Numbered from the stretch's first letter, positions 1-8,520 are shown. The stretch: DNA of 64,000 nt from JACMLX01 sp031374935 (GCA_031374935.1 JANMHB010000093.1:1-64000), one strand, 5' to 3'. The notes: a model not told the origin generated them from the letters alone. Translations and numbers: made by a program.

Positions 1-735
1 CTGGTTGGCGGCAATGCCGCGGATATCGTCCATCACCGAGATGGACTTCTGCACGTCGGCATAGGCGCGCACGGTATCGATCATTTCCGTCATCGTCTCG
101 ATGGCGTTGACGTTGCTGGATTCGAGTGCGCCCTGCATCACTTTGCGTTCACTTTCCACGGCCGGCTTGCGCGACGCATCGGGCATGAACAGTCCGCCGC
201 CCGCGTGTTGCAGCACCGCGTTGGCGGGCACCGTCTCGATGCGCAGCACGGCGGCGTTGAGGCGATTGGCAATGGCCGTCTTGCTTGTGCGATCACTGCC
301 GGTTGAGGGTGGCTGCACGGTGATCACGCCGTTGCTGCCGATGCCGATGTCACCGTTGGGCAGCGAGATCGGCCCGTCCTGACCGAGCACCAGATGCCCC
401 TGCTGGGTGACGAGGCGCCGCCGATCATCGAGGCGCAGCGAGCCGCCTCGGGAGAGTCGTTCCCCGTCGGGCGTCTGGACCACCAGGAAGGCATCACTCT
501 GTACCGCCACGTCGAGCGCGTTGCCGGTGGGCGTGATGTCGCCCTGCGAGCGGTCGGTCATCGAGTCGGCGGCGGCGACGGCGTCGTCCACCATGCGGCC
601 GAAGATCTGTTCCTTCTTGAAGCCGGTGGTGTTGACGTTGGCCAGGTTGTTGGCGATCGCCTGCTGCCGCCGCTCGTAGAACTGGAGGGCGGCGGCGGCG
701 CTGGTCAGACCGGAGTTCTTGAGGATGGGGGGCAT
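1..735 (-). CDS. flgF: Flagellar basal-body rod protein FlgF (3' end cut by window edge)
   Basis: 245 codons are visible and the reading frame runs off the left edge, so only the last few residues are missing compared with the usual 250-260. It begins MPPILKNSGLTSAA and soon shows the rod/hook N-terminal signature AIANNLANVNTTGFK. The visible end, VRAYADVQKSISVMDDIRG, is the C-terminal helix typical of the same family. The family forms the axial rod of the basal body outside the inner membrane and is exported by the flagellar type III system. FlgF and FlgG are close relatives. I prefer FlgF because the gene is first after a sigma54 promoter and flgG normally follows. The ATG is the first one downstream of that promoter. 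Confidence 0.8.
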   Translation of the reverse strand, partial: MPPILKNSGLTSAAAALQFYERRQQAIANNLANVNTTGFKKEQIFGRMVDDAVAAADSMTDRSQGDITPTGNALDVAVQSDAFLVVQTPDGERLSRGGSLRLDDRRRLVTQQGHLVLGQDGPISLPNGDIGIGSNGVITVQPPSTGSDRTSKTAIANRLNAAVLRIETVPANAVLQHAGGGLFMPDASRKPAVESERKVMQGALESSNVNAIETMTEMIDTVRAYADVQKSISVMDDIRGIAANQ

Positions 736-766
736 GGCGGTGGGGCAGGGGTCTGCCGAGTCCATG

Positions 767-782
767 CGCAAGCGGGGGGCCA
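767..782 (-). promoter_or_regulatory. Sigma54 (-24/-12) promoter of the flgF operon
   Basis: On the minus strand the sequence is TGGCCCCCCGCTTGCG: GG at -24 and TTGC at -12 with the canonical spacing. It lies about 32 bases upstream of the flgF ATG. Three other flagellar units in this window have a similar element at the same kind of position. Confidence 0.7.
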
Positions 783-797
783 GTCGTTATTTTCGGC

Positions 798-822
798 CAA
801 GTCGTTACGTGATAACAGCTTA
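798..822. promoter_or_regulatory. Imperfect dyad, probable activator-binding site upstream of flgF
   Basis: Arms CAAGTCGTT and AACAGCTTA are separated by 7 bases. This is a degenerate copy of the perfect dyad TAAGTCGTT-N7-AACGACTTA found upstream of fliQ. It is 15 bases upstream of the -24 element. An extra half-site, AGTCGTTA (782-789), overlaps the -24 region. The enhancer role is inferred from position and recurrence. Confidence 0.55.
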
Positions 823-937
823 AGGGTTTAGCTCTGTTCGTCGCCGCGATTGCTGCGTCGGCAATAGGTGCCGGGCGCGGTATGGACTGCCTATCTGTCG
901 GTGGTGAGCGCGTGGCGGGCGATGCGGCTGTCGTGGC

Positions 938-2179
938 TCAGACGACGCTCCACCATGGCGCGGCCAGCACTCCCCGCCCGAGTGTCCGGACTTCGGGATC
1001 GGTGCTGAGCACAATTGTGCGAACTTCGGCTCCGGCGCGATCCATGAAGGTCCTCAGGTGGCGAGCATCGTCGTTGCTGACAGCGGCTGTTGCTTTGACT
1101 TCGACGGCCAGGTGTCGCGAGTGCTGCTGGACAATGAAGTCCACTTCCTGCCCCGTCTCGAGTCGCCAGTGTGAGACCAAGCGGCCTGCTGCAGCGTCCC
1201 GCCACCGGAGCAGGTCGCTGGCGATGAGCGTTTCGAGATGGAATCCGGTCGGATCGGTCTCCCGTGCCCCGGCAATCGCGAGTCCGACGTCGACGGCATA
1301 GAGTTTTGGCGACTTGATGACCCGCTCGCCGGCATTCCTTGTATAGGCAGGCACAAGTTCCACCATGTAACTACGCTCGAGGGCGTCGCCCCATTTCCGC
1401 AGGGTACTGACGGGTGTGCCCAGATCGCGGGACATGCCGGAGTAGTTGAGCTCTTGCCCCGTCCTGGCGTAGGCCAGTCGCAGGAAGGCCTCGAAGCGTT
1501 CCGGCGACTCGATGTTCAGCACCTCGCGGACGTCGCGCCGGACGAAGGTCTCGATGTAGTCGTCGAGGACGCGACCAGCTGCTGCCGGCGGGGCGGCGAG
1601 AGCTCGGGGGTATCCGCCCACTCGCACGGTCTCGCGCCAGTCAGCGGTCGCGTTCAGCGTGGCGCGCTCCTCGAGCAGGCCAAGGAGCACATTCGGGTCA
1701 GGTTCGTCGAAGAGCGCGGACCAGCCGTCATGCGACTCGCTGAGGCGGATTTCGCTCTGGCTGAGTGGTCGGAGGGTTCGGTAAGCAGCTCGACCAAGGA
1801 GCGAATCTCCGACGGACGCGCCGAGTGCCGGCTGGTTGGAGCCGGTGAGGATGATTCGTCCCGGGCGCTGGTCGATGTCGACCAGCTGCTTGACGGCGAG
1901 AAACAGTTCTGCCGCGCGCTGCGCCTCGTCGATGCAGATGCCGCCCGGGCCGCTCCGCTCCAGCAAGCGCTTCGGGTTCTCCTTCGCTTCCTGCAGGAAC
2001 GCTCGCTCGTCGAGCGTGAAGTAGGTCATGCCGCGTGCGTCAGCGATCTGTCGGGCGAGCGTGCTCTTTCCGACCTGTCGCGCGCCGACCAGCGCGACCA
2101 CGGGGTATATGGCGAGGTCATCAGGAAGTGTTGCTTCCAGCGCCCGACGGTAGTGAATCACGGTTGCATGTCCAGACAA
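938..2179 (-). CDS. AAA-type ATPase with DUF4143 domain
   Basis: 413 residues. The N-terminus has a Walker A motif (GARQVGKSTLARQ) and a Walker B-like GGICIDEAQ. The C-terminal half carries the DUF4143 landmarks GGYPRAL, YIETFVRRDVREV and the nuclease-like pattern GQEVDFIV followed by AVEVKAT, which resembles a PD-(D/E)XK core. The family is widespread and often found in mobile or defence-rich regions, and its cellular role is poorly defined. The start is a TTG at 2179; a GTG at 2161 is an alternative. It is divergent from the next gene with only 48 bases between them and sits between two flagellar units, as if inserted there. Confidence 0.8.
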   Translation of the reverse strand: MSGHATVIHYRRALEATLPDDLAIYPVVALVGARQVGKSTLARQIADARGMTYFTLDERAFLQEAKENPKRLLERSGPGGICIDEAQRAAELFLAVKQLVDIDQRPGRIILTGSNQPALGASVGDSLLGRAAYRTLRPLSQSEIRLSESHDGWSALFDEPDPNVLLGLLEERATLNATADWRETVRVGGYPRALAAPPAAAGRVLDDYIETFVRRDVREVLNIESPERFEAFLRLAYARTGQELNYSGMSRDLGTPVSTLRKWGDALERSYMVELVPAYTRNAGERVIKSPKLYAVDVGLAIAGARETDPTGFHLETLIASDLLRWRDAAAGRLVSHWRLETGQEVDFIVQQHSRHLAVEVKATAAVSNDDARHLRTFMDRAGAEVRTIVLSTDPEVRTLGRGVLAAPWWSVV

Positions 2180-2227
2180 GAACTGTATATTGACATCACG
2201 GAGTCAGTATAACGTTTTCGTAGGAGT

Positions 2228-2794
2228 ATGCAAATGGAATATGGATCCGCTGCCGTGCTGGATTTCCTGGCGCACGCCGGTGAGCGCGGAATGCTGCCGG
2301 CGGCGACGGCCAGCGCGCTGGCGGTCGCGTGCCGGACGGTGTTCGAAATTCTCGAGCCAGGGGAGGCTGAGGACCTGAGGAACGTGGACCTCAGCAGGCT
2401 CGTGAGCCGATTCTCCAACAAACGAGCACGCGACTTCAATCCCTCCTCGCTGAAGGAATATGCGCGCCGTGTACAACGGGCGTGGAATCTGTTTTCAGAC
2501 TGGAAGAGCGATCCGGCCAACTTCACACCGAAGACGCGGACCACGGCCGCCCGGAAGGGCGCGGAGCGCGTCGATCGTCCCTCGGCCGAATCAGGAAGTG
2601 GGCCAATGCCCGCCGCTCCGGCGCCGTCGGCCGTACGTTCGGTAGAGGCCCTCCAAATGCCCGGCGCGTTTTCCTCGGCATTTCCAATCCGGCGCGGCCA
2701 TGTGGTGACGATTGCCAATATTCCAGCCGATTTGACCGGCGAGGAGGCGGAGCGATTGGCCGCGTATGTGCGGCTGCTGGGCGCGACGGCGTGA
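2228..2794 (+). CDS. Hypothetical protein, possible integrase-type SAM-like N-terminal domain
   Basis: 188 residues, function not recognised. The N-terminal ~95 residues are helical, and the stretch NPSSLKEYARRVQRAWNLF is reminiscent of the core-binding (SAM-like) domain of tyrosine recombinases, but no catalytic domain follows. The middle is Ala/Pro-rich and disordered-looking. The C-terminus, IPADLTGEEAERLAAYVRLL, is a short helical motif seen at the end of many small proteins of unknown function. MEYGS two codons in is an alternative start. It is divergent from the DUF4143 ATPase and may share a control region with it. Confidence 0.55.
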   Translation: MQMEYGSAAVLDFLAHAGERGMLPAATASALAVACRTVFEILEPGEAEDLRNVDLSRLVSRFSNKRARDFNPSSLKEYARRVQRAWNLFSDWKSDPANFTPKTRTTAARKGAERVDRPSAESGSGPMPAAPAPSAVRSVEALQMPGAFSSAFPIRRGHVVTIANIPADLTGEEAERLAAYVRLLGATA

Positions 2795-2904
2795 GCTACA
2801 ATGCGGCGTGCCGGACGGTTCGCGGCGTTGACGGACAACAACGCTTGCCATAAGTCGTTGCTTTGGTGGCGTTTAGCGAATCGAACGCCGTTGTTTTCCG
2901 GCGA

Positions 2905-3414
2905 TTAGGAGAATAACGGGCCGGAATGTCGCGGCTCGCCACTGCCGGTGGGCGCCTCACACGGCAGGCCCTGGGCTTGCTGCATCCCCTCGCCCGGACC
3001 GTGGTGGTTGTCCTTCGCCTCGATGACGGCGATGGGGCGGTTAGGGCTGTGGTACAGGACGAAATCTGCCCGGCGGGCCTTCCCCCGCGTATACAGCTTT
3101 CCGCGGACGATCACCCGACCCTTGGTGAACGTCACCTCCTCGCGCACCTGCTTCTGGATGTCCCAGCCTGCACCCTGCAGGGCGGGGACGATCAGTTTCG
3201 TGCAGACGTCGCGTTCGGAGTGGGATTTCTTGTCCAACTTGTCCTGCGTGTCTGGAGGCCTGGCATTGCGCCGACCATCCGGTCGGCAGTCGAGGCGCGA
3301 GACAAAAGATGAGCTCCAATAGCGCCCGAGGGAACATAGCGCCCCATCGTGGGGGGGGATGCGCTTTGACCGCCTTGACGACAAAAGTCCGGATCGATGC
3401 GTATTTCGCATCAA
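2905..3414 (-). pseudogene. Remnant of a type I restriction enzyme R subunit (HsdR N-terminus)
   Basis: The readable part from SHSERDVCTKLIVPALQGAG through VRGKLYTRGKARRADFVLY to PIAVIEAKDNHHGPGEGMQQA matches the N-terminal nuclease domain of HsdR, including the D...ExK catalytic pattern (ADF...IEAKDN). It then loses homology and stops after about 25 further residues, whereas intact HsdR is 800-1,100 residues with helicase motors. No helicase part and no hsdM or hsdS gene is nearby. The upstream portion of the ORF shows no family similarity, so the true remnant covers roughly 2960-3260. I read it as decayed, non-functional DNA. Confidence 0.7.
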
Positions 3415-3501
3415 GCTGGACCTTGGTCCCTCTCATTCTTCGTATCGCACCTTGTAATGCCAGGTCGCGTTTTTTGGGGGATGCGTCACATCTCCTATTC
3501 G

Positions 3502-4104
3502 TCACCCCAGCCGCGCGTTGAACTGCGTCCCCAGCGTCCGGCCACCCTGCGCCGGCTTGGCCCGCGGCGCCGCGGCGTAGGCACCGGGCGCCGTCATCGC
3601 GCGCTCCGCTGCCGCCGGCTTGGCCGCCGGCGGCGGCGCGGTCTTCGGCGCCGAGGTCCGTGCCGCGTGCGCCTTCGGGTCGGCATTGGCCATCATCATC
3701 ACCACCGCATCGCGCGCCAGCCCGGTGCGCCGCGCGATCTCCAGCGGATCGGCGTTCTTCGCCCGCAGTGCCCGCGCCGGCACCCTGGAGACCGGCGTCG
3801 ACACGCGAATGGACTTGTTCGATCCGGAGACGCGCGGCGCGCGCGCAACGGCGCCCGGTTCGGCCGGAATCGACCGCATGCCCGGTGGTGTCAGCCACCG
3901 ACGGAATCCACTGGCGCTGGACGGTGCGGCGGCCGGCACCGCGGCGCGGGCACGACCGCGCCAGATCGTCAGCAGTGCCATGGCCATCACCGCCAGCAGC
4001 AGCGAACCGACGATGTAGATGTCCAGGTCCGGATTGCCGGCCACGCGCTCGAGCGTTGCGATTGCCTGCGTGCGGAGCTGCTCCGCGCTGATCGTGTTCA
4101 TCAC
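3502..4104 (-). CDS. Single-pass membrane protein with small HTH-like motif, last gene of the fliA unit
   Basis: 200 residues. One transmembrane segment lies near residues 28-48 (LDIYIVGSLLLAVMAMALLT). A basic Ala/Pro-rich middle follows. Around residue 118 comes NADPLEIARRTGLARDAVVMMM, which resembles the short helix-turn-helix of DUF6115/DUF2802-type proteins often found beside flagellar genes. The rest is low-complexity. Its ATG overlaps the fliA stop (ATGA), so it is translationally coupled to fliA. A motility role is inferred from context only. Confidence 0.6.
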   Translation of the reverse strand: MMNTISAEQLRTQAIATLERVAGNPDLDIYIVGSLLLAVMAMALLTIWRGRARAAVPAAAPSSASGFRRWLTPPGMRSIPAEPGAVARAPRVSGSNKSIRVSTPVSRVPARALRAKNADPLEIARRTGLARDAVVMMMANADPKAHAARTSAPKTAPPPAAKPAAAERAMTAPGAYAAAPRAKPAQGGRTLGTQFNARLG

Positions 4105-4862
4105 GCCACTTCCTCGCGCAGCGGGCGCAGTTCGGTGCGGAGCTTCTGCAACGCCTTGGAGCGGATCTGCGACACGCGACTCTCGGTGAGCTGCAGGATG
4201 TCGGCGATTTCGTGCAGCTTCATCTCCTCGAAGTAGTAGAGGCTGAGGACCGTGCGTTCCTGCTCCTTCAACCGCAGGATCGCATCGCGCAGATGATGCA
4301 CTTCCTGTTCGCGGGTCAGGACATCATCGACCGAGTCGTTATTATCGTCGGCGAGCACTTCGATCGGTGTCGGCGCCAGCGTTTCGCTTTCGCTCGGGCT
4401 TCGGTCCAGCGGAACGTGATGTGCGCCTTCGACGTCGGAGCGCCACTTCCAGAGCGTGGGGAGGTCGACGCCCAGATGATCCGCCACTTCCTTGTCACTC
4501 GCCGCGCGACCGAGTACGCGGCCGAGGGCCTCGCGCGCCTGGCTGATCTCACGCGTCTTGCGGCGGATCGAGCGGGGTACGTGATCCTGCCGACGCAGCT
4601 CATCGAGAATGGCGCCGCGAATGCGTGGGGCAGCGAAGGTGCTGAATGCCAGTCCCCGCGACACATCGAACGCTTCCAGTGCCGACATCAGTCCGATGCT
4701 GCCTGAACTCACCAGCTCATCGAAGTCCGCCTTGACGGCCAGCGTCCTGGACATCTGGCGTGCCACGTGGTGAACCAGCCCGAGGTGCTCCTTCAGCAGC
4801 TGTTCGCGGGCGATCGTATCGCCGGCGGCCATGGCGTGCCAGAGCGAAACCTGCGGATCCAT
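4101..4862 (-). CDS. fliA: Flagellar sigma factor FliA (sigma28)
   Basis: 253 residues from MDPQVSLW. Sigma70-family regions follow in order: region 2 (LVHHVARQMS, DELVSSGSIGLMSALEAFD), region 3 (RAASDKEVADHLG) and region 4 (ILRLKEQERTVLSLYYFEEMKLHEIADILQLTESRVSQIRSKAL, given here only as landmarks). It directs transcription of late flagellar genes and is inhibited by FlgM, which is encoded at 48829. I chose the start at 4862 because AAGGAG lies 7 bases upstream. The frame stays open to an ATG at 5054 that overlaps the flhF stop, and that would add 64 low-complexity residues. Sigma28-type promoters are visible before fliC and flgM. Confidence 0.93.
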   Translation of the reverse strand: MDPQVSLWHAMAAGDTIAREQLLKEHLGLVHHVARQMSRTLAVKADFDELVSSGSIGLMSALEAFDVSRGLAFSTFAAPRIRGAILDELRRQDHVPRSIRRKTREISQAREALGRVLGRAASDKEVADHLGVDLPTLWKWRSDVEGAHHVPLDRSPSESETLAPTPIEVLADDNNDSVDDVLTREQEVHHLRDAILRLKEQERTVLSLYYFEEMKLHEIADILQLTESRVSQIRSKALQKLRTELRPLREEVA

Positions 4863-5050
4863 CGTTGGCTCCTTGCGCGTAGTGGTCGTCACACCACCGG
4901 TGCGGGTGGTGGTGGTGAGCGTTGCACGCGGAGACCGCGTGACGACAGCAGGGATGGCAGCGGGTCGCATGAGGGGCAGCACGGCGTTGGCGGCGGCTTC
5001 GATCACAGGCTGTGACACCGTGATCCGGGGGCGTTGAGTGCGAGCGGGCG

Positions 5051-5869
5051 TCATGCGGCCACCTGTGCGGCCATGAGGCCGAGAGAAGCGAGGATGCGCT
5101 GCGGGGCAGGCTTGAGATCGGCGGGGACATCGAGTCCATCCGTCAGCCAGCGCGTGGGAAGAGCGAGTACTGCGGCGAGGTCAGCCACGCCGGTGTCGTC
5201 GGGCACGTCATCCAGCTTGGTCAGCAACTGGTGCGTCGGCCGCATCGCGTGGTGTGTGTCGAAGGCGCGCGATACCACGTCGGGACGGAGGCCGGCTGGC
5301 ACCACGAAGTGGATCTCGTCAGGCTGCAGCGCGCGGAGGATCGGCCACCAGGCTTCATCGCGTGCACCGGCCTTGGGGCTGCGACCGGGTGTATCGACGA
5401 GGATCACGTCACGGGTGTTGAGCTGTGCGATCGCCCGCACCGCATCGGTCGCATCGTACGCCACTTCCAGCGGACAGCCGGTGATCTCGGCATAGGTCGC
5501 GATCTGTTCCAGGCCGGCGACGCGGAAGGTGTCGAGGGTGAGCATGCCGACCCGCCAGGTGCCGAAGGCGTGGACGTTGGCGGCCAGCTTGGCGATGGTG
5601 GTCGTCTTGCCGGCGCCGGTGGGGCCAACCAGCGCCACGACGTAGGGGCGATTGCCGCGTCGCTGGGTGGGATTCGGCAGGTGCGTCGGCGTGAGCTGCG
5701 CGCGGAATGCATCGACATCCGACGCCGCGGCGGCCACGACTTCCACCACCTGCTCGGTGCCATCGCGAACGGTACGCGTATGCAGCACCACCGCTTCATC
5801 GCCGAACAGTGCTTCCGCGCTGCGCGCCACCGAGGCGAGGTCACGCGCACGGAATGATTCAAGACGCAT
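5051..5869 (-). CDS. flhF: Flagellar biosynthesis SRP-type GTPase FlhF
   Basis: 272 residues. The GTPase G1 motif GPTGAGKTTTIAKLA is near residue 82. It is followed by the LTLDTFRVAGLEQ segment, VILVDTPGRSP (G3) and LTKLDD (G4), the hallmark set of the FlhF/Ffh/FtsY family. FlhF fixes the site and number of flagella, usually with the ATPase FlhG. It is short compared with 380-residue proteobacterial FlhF because the N-terminal B domain is reduced. Its start overlaps the end of flhA by 11 bases. No flhG follows, and fliA comes next. Confidence 0.92.
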   Translation of the reverse strand: MRLESFRARDLASVARSAEALFGDEAVVLHTRTVRDGTEQVVEVVAAAASDVDAFRAQLTPTHLPNPTQRRGNRPYVVALVGPTGAGKTTTIAKLAANVHAFGTWRVGMLTLDTFRVAGLEQIATYAEITGCPLEVAYDATDAVRAIAQLNTRDVILVDTPGRSPKAGARDEAWWPILRALQPDEIHFVVPAGLRPDVVSRAFDTHHAMRPTHQLLTKLDDVPDDTGVADLAAVLALPTRWLTDGLDVPADLKPAPQRILASLGLMAAQVAA

Positions 5870-7952
5870 GTGGCAATTCCCAGGTGGCGACGGAGGTGAG
5901 ATTGACGGACGCCGGCAGTTCGGCGAGGCTGATGACAGGCACGTTCGGGAGCACCGGTTCGATCAGGCGGCGCACGCCGACGCGCAGCGTGGGCGGGGTG
6001 ATCAGCGGCAGTGGACGACCTTCGATGGCGTGCATGGTTGCGATGCTGTTCAATTCGCGCAGCAGCGTGGCGAGGGTGTCCGGATTGAGCAGTGACATGC
6101 CCTGCTGCGTGCCACGCGGGCTGAAGAGCCCCATCAGTGACGCTTCGAGGCGAGGGCCGATCGTGACACCGCGCACACTGCCGGTCATGTCGAGGAACAG
6201 GCGGCTGATCGGATTGGCCAGCGAGCGTCGCACCACTTCGGTGAGCTGCTCCGGATCCTTGGTCTGATCGGCGGCGTCGCCAAGCGACTCGAGAATGGAG
6301 ACGAGGTCGCGGATCGGCACCCGCTCGCGCAACAGGCGCTGAAGCACACGATGCAACGTGCCAAGATTGATGCGGCCCGGAATGATCTCTTCCACCAGCG
6401 CCGGGTGACTCTTCTTGAGCGCGTCGACCATCTCCTGCACATCCTGACGACCGAGCAGATCGGCCGCGTGGGTCTTCAGGGTTTCCATCAGGTGCGTGGC
6501 AATCACCGTCGATGGTTCGACCACCACCCATCCCGCCGCTTCGGCTTCGACACGCGACTGCACCGTGATCCACTTGGCTGGCATGCCGAAGCTGGGATCG
6601 ACGGTGTCCATGCCATCGATGTCCTGCATCACGCCGCCGGTGTTGAGCGCCAGCAGGAAGCGTGGCATCACTTCGCTGCGCGCCACTTCGGCGCCGCGAA
6701 TCTTGACGATGTACTCGTTGGCCGGCAGCCGGATGTCGTCGCGGATGCGAATGGCCGGCACCAGGATGCCCAGTTCCTGCGCGCCCTGCTTGCGGAGCAG
6801 CGAGATGCGCTCGAGCAGATCCCCGCCCTGCTTTTCGTCGATCAGGGGAATGACGGCATACCCGACTTCCAATTCGATCGGATCGATCTGCAGCAGATCC
6901 TGCATCGGATCGGTGGTGGCCGGCAGCGCCGGCTTCGGCATGTCGGCAATCAGCTGCGCGGCTTCGGTGCGCACTTCCATGGCGCTGGCGCTGCGTGCGA
7001 TGAAGGCCATCGTGCCGGCCAGCGCAAAGAACGGAAACGCGGGCAAGCCGGGCATCAGGCCGAAGCTGCCCAGCACGCCGGCGGCGATCCACATCGCACG
7101 CGGCTGGCGGGCGAGCTGACCGGTGATCACATCACCCATGCCGTTGCCGTTGTTGGCGGAATTCGTGACCATCAGGCCGGCGGCAACGGAGATGATCAGT
7201 GCCGGAATCTGGCTGACGAGCCCTTCACCCACGGTCAGCATCACGTACTTGTTGGCGGCGGCGGCCAGCGGCAGTCCTTTCTGCATCACACCGATCACGA
7301 TGCCACCGATGATGTTGATGCCGGTGATGAGCAGTGCCGCGATGGCATCACCCTTCACGAATTTCGAGGCACCATCCATCGACCCGAAGAAGTCGGCCTG
7401 CTGCGACACGCGTTCGCGGCGCGTGCGGGCCGCCTGCTCGTCGATCAGGCCGGCCGACAGATCGGCGTCGATCGCCATCTGCTTGCCGGGCATGGCATCG
7501 AGCGTGAAGCGCGCGGCGACTTCGGCGACGCGTCCGGCACCCTTGGTGATGACGACGAAGTTGATCGCCAGCAGGATCAGGAAGACGACGATGCCGACGA
7601 CGTAATTGCCGCGGAGGATGAACGTGCCGAATGCCTGGATGATGTTGCCGGCATGTCCTTCACCGAGGATCAGCCGGGTCGAGCTCACGTTCAGGCCGAG
7701 CCGGAACAGCGTGAGGATGAACAGCACCGCCGGAAACGACGAGAACTCCAGCGGATCCTTGGTGGACAGAGCCACCAGCAGCACGACCAGCGCGCTGGCG
7801 ATGCTGGCGGCGAGCAGCAGGTCGAGGATGACGGCGGGCAGCGGAACGACGAGCAGCGAGATGATCGCCACGACGCCGATGGCGAGCGCGACTTCGGCGG
7901 TGCGTGCCGGCTTGTCGGCGCCCGATGGCAGCGCGGCTGCCACAGCGCTCAC
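5859..7952 (-). CDS. flhA: Flagellar export gate protein FlhA
   Basis: 697 residues, normal length. The N-terminal half has about eight transmembrane segments with the conserved FHIPEP-type signature region (SSTRLILGEGHAGNIIQAFG and VVFLILLAINFVVITKGAGR). The C-terminal ~350 residues form the cytoplasmic docking domain for export chaperones and substrates. It is part of the proton-driven flagellar type III export gate. Translation starts at a GTG that overlaps the stop of the upstream small ORF (GTGA), which indicates coupling. Confidence 0.96.
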   Translation of the reverse strand: MSAVAAALPSGADKPARTAEVALAIGVVAIISLLVVPLPAVILDLLLAASIASALVVLLVALSTKDPLEFSSFPAVLFILTLFRLGLNVSSTRLILGEGHAGNIIQAFGTFILRGNYVVGIVVFLILLAINFVVITKGAGRVAEVAARFTLDAMPGKQMAIDADLSAGLIDEQAARTRRERVSQQADFFGSMDGASKFVKGDAIAALLITGINIIGGIVIGVMQKGLPLAAAANKYVMLTVGEGLVSQIPALIISVAAGLMVTNSANNGNGMGDVITGQLARQPRAMWIAAGVLGSFGLMPGLPAFPFFALAGTMAFIARSASAMEVRTEAAQLIADMPKPALPATTDPMQDLLQIDPIELEVGYAVIPLIDEKQGGDLLERISLLRKQGAQELGILVPAIRIRDDIRLPANEYIVKIRGAEVARSEVMPRFLLALNTGGVMQDIDGMDTVDPSFGMPAKWITVQSRVEAEAAGWVVVEPSTVIATHLMETLKTHAADLLGRQDVQEMVDALKKSHPALVEEIIPGRINLGTLHRVLQRLLRERVPIRDLVSILESLGDAADQTKDPEQLTEVVRRSLANPISRLFLDMTGSVRGVTIGPRLEASLMGLFSPRGTQQGMSLLNPDTLATLLRELNSIATMHAIEGRPLPLITPPTLRVGVRRLIEPVLPNVPVISLAELPASVNLTSVATWELPHAS

Positions 7953-8191
7953 GCGCGGACTCCGGTGCGCGTATTGGCGCGCGGTGTGTCATAGCGATTG
8001 CCGACATGGTTCGATGGCGCGCGATACTGCGTGGTGCGCGCGGCCGGCATGTCGAGGCGGCGCGTGGCACCGTTGGTCGGGGCGTCGTAGCGGGTGATGC
8101 TGCGCGGGGCGGGGGCGTCGTAGCGACGGGTGTGTCCGTCGGCGGGTTGTGCGCCGTAGCCCGGGCGGAGGATCGTGTGCGAAGCGGCCAT
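7949..8191 (-). CDS. Small basic repeat protein coupled to flhA
   Basis: 80 residues, family not recognised. Five copies of a short motif, [RQ]-[YL]-[DR]-x-P, recur at residues 23, 34, 45, 55 and 66, spaced 10-11 residues apart (RYDAP, RYDAP, RLDMP, QYRAP, RYDTP). The protein is rich in Arg and Pro, has no transmembrane segment or signal peptide, and is probably unstructured. GAGG lies 8 bases before the ATG, and the stop overlaps the GTG of flhA. The position inside the export-gate operon suggests a motility-linked role, but none can be assigned. Confidence 0.6.
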   Translation of the reverse strand: MAASHTILRPGYGAQPADGHTRRYDAPAPRSITRYDAPTNGATRRLDMPAARTTQYRAPSNHVGNRYDTPRANTRTGVRA

Positions 8192-8201
8192 GACGTGATC
8201 C

Positions 8202-8471
8202 TCAGGCCGCGAACTGGGGCAAACCGCGAAACAGCTCGCTGGTGAACTTCACCAGGAGCTGCACCATCCACGGCAATGCGACGAGAAAGATCGCCGAGAC
8301 ACCGACCAGCTTCGGCAGGAACGCCAGCGTCTGTTCCTGGATCTGGGTGACGCTCTGGAAGATCGAGACGGCCAGACCAATGCCGAGGGAAACGGCGAGC
8401 ATCGGAGCCGAGACCAGCAGCGAGAGCAGGATGGCGTTTCGGGCGAGGTCGACGATCTGCGCGTGAGACAT
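8202..8471 (-). CDS. fliQ: Flagellar export protein FliQ
   Basis: 89 residues, the usual length. Two transmembrane helices (ILLSLLVSAPMLAVSLGIGLAV and VSAIFLVALPWMVQLLV regions) flank the conserved IFQSVTQIQEQTLAFLPK loop. FliQ joins FliP and FliR in the helical core of the export gate. It is not beside fliP and fliR here: it follows flhB after a 207-base gap and has its own sigma54 promoter and dyad, so it heads the unit fliQ-orf-flhA-flhF-fliA-orf. Confidence 0.95.
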   Translation of the reverse strand: MSHAQIVDLARNAILLSLLVSAPMLAVSLGIGLAVSIFQSVTQIQEQTLAFLPKLVGVSAIFLVALPWMVQLLVKFTSELFRGLPQFAA

Positions 8472-8504
8472 GTGTCAGGTGGGTTCGGGACGGTCTCATG
8501 CAGA

Positions 8505-8520
8505 AGCACGGGGGGTGCCA
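8505..8520 (-). promoter_or_regulatory. Sigma54 (-24/-12) promoter of the fliQ operon
   Basis: The minus strand reads TGGCACCCCCCGTGCT, which matches the TGGCAC-N5-TTGCW consensus at all positions except one. It lies 34 bases upstream of the fliQ ATG, giving a leader of about 20 bases. Confidence 0.8.

Noticed and set aside
2155..2230. Sigma70-like TTGACA...TATAAC in the divergent gap of the accessory insert
   Set aside because: The spacing of 12 bases is too short for a functional -35/-10 pair.
2851..2875. A perfect half-site TAAGTCGTT in the accessory insert
   Set aside because: The second arm is poorly matched (TGGCGTTTA), there is no -24/-12 element nearby and no flagellar gene follows, so I do not count it with the other dyads.
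6351..7994. Plus-strand ORF of 547 codons opposite flhA
   Set aside because: Antisense shadow in GC-rich DNA: His/Gln/Asp/Arg-biased composition, no motif, and it mirrors the real FlhA frame. The same applies to long antisense frames at 8463-10037, 36989-39187 and 61439-63385.
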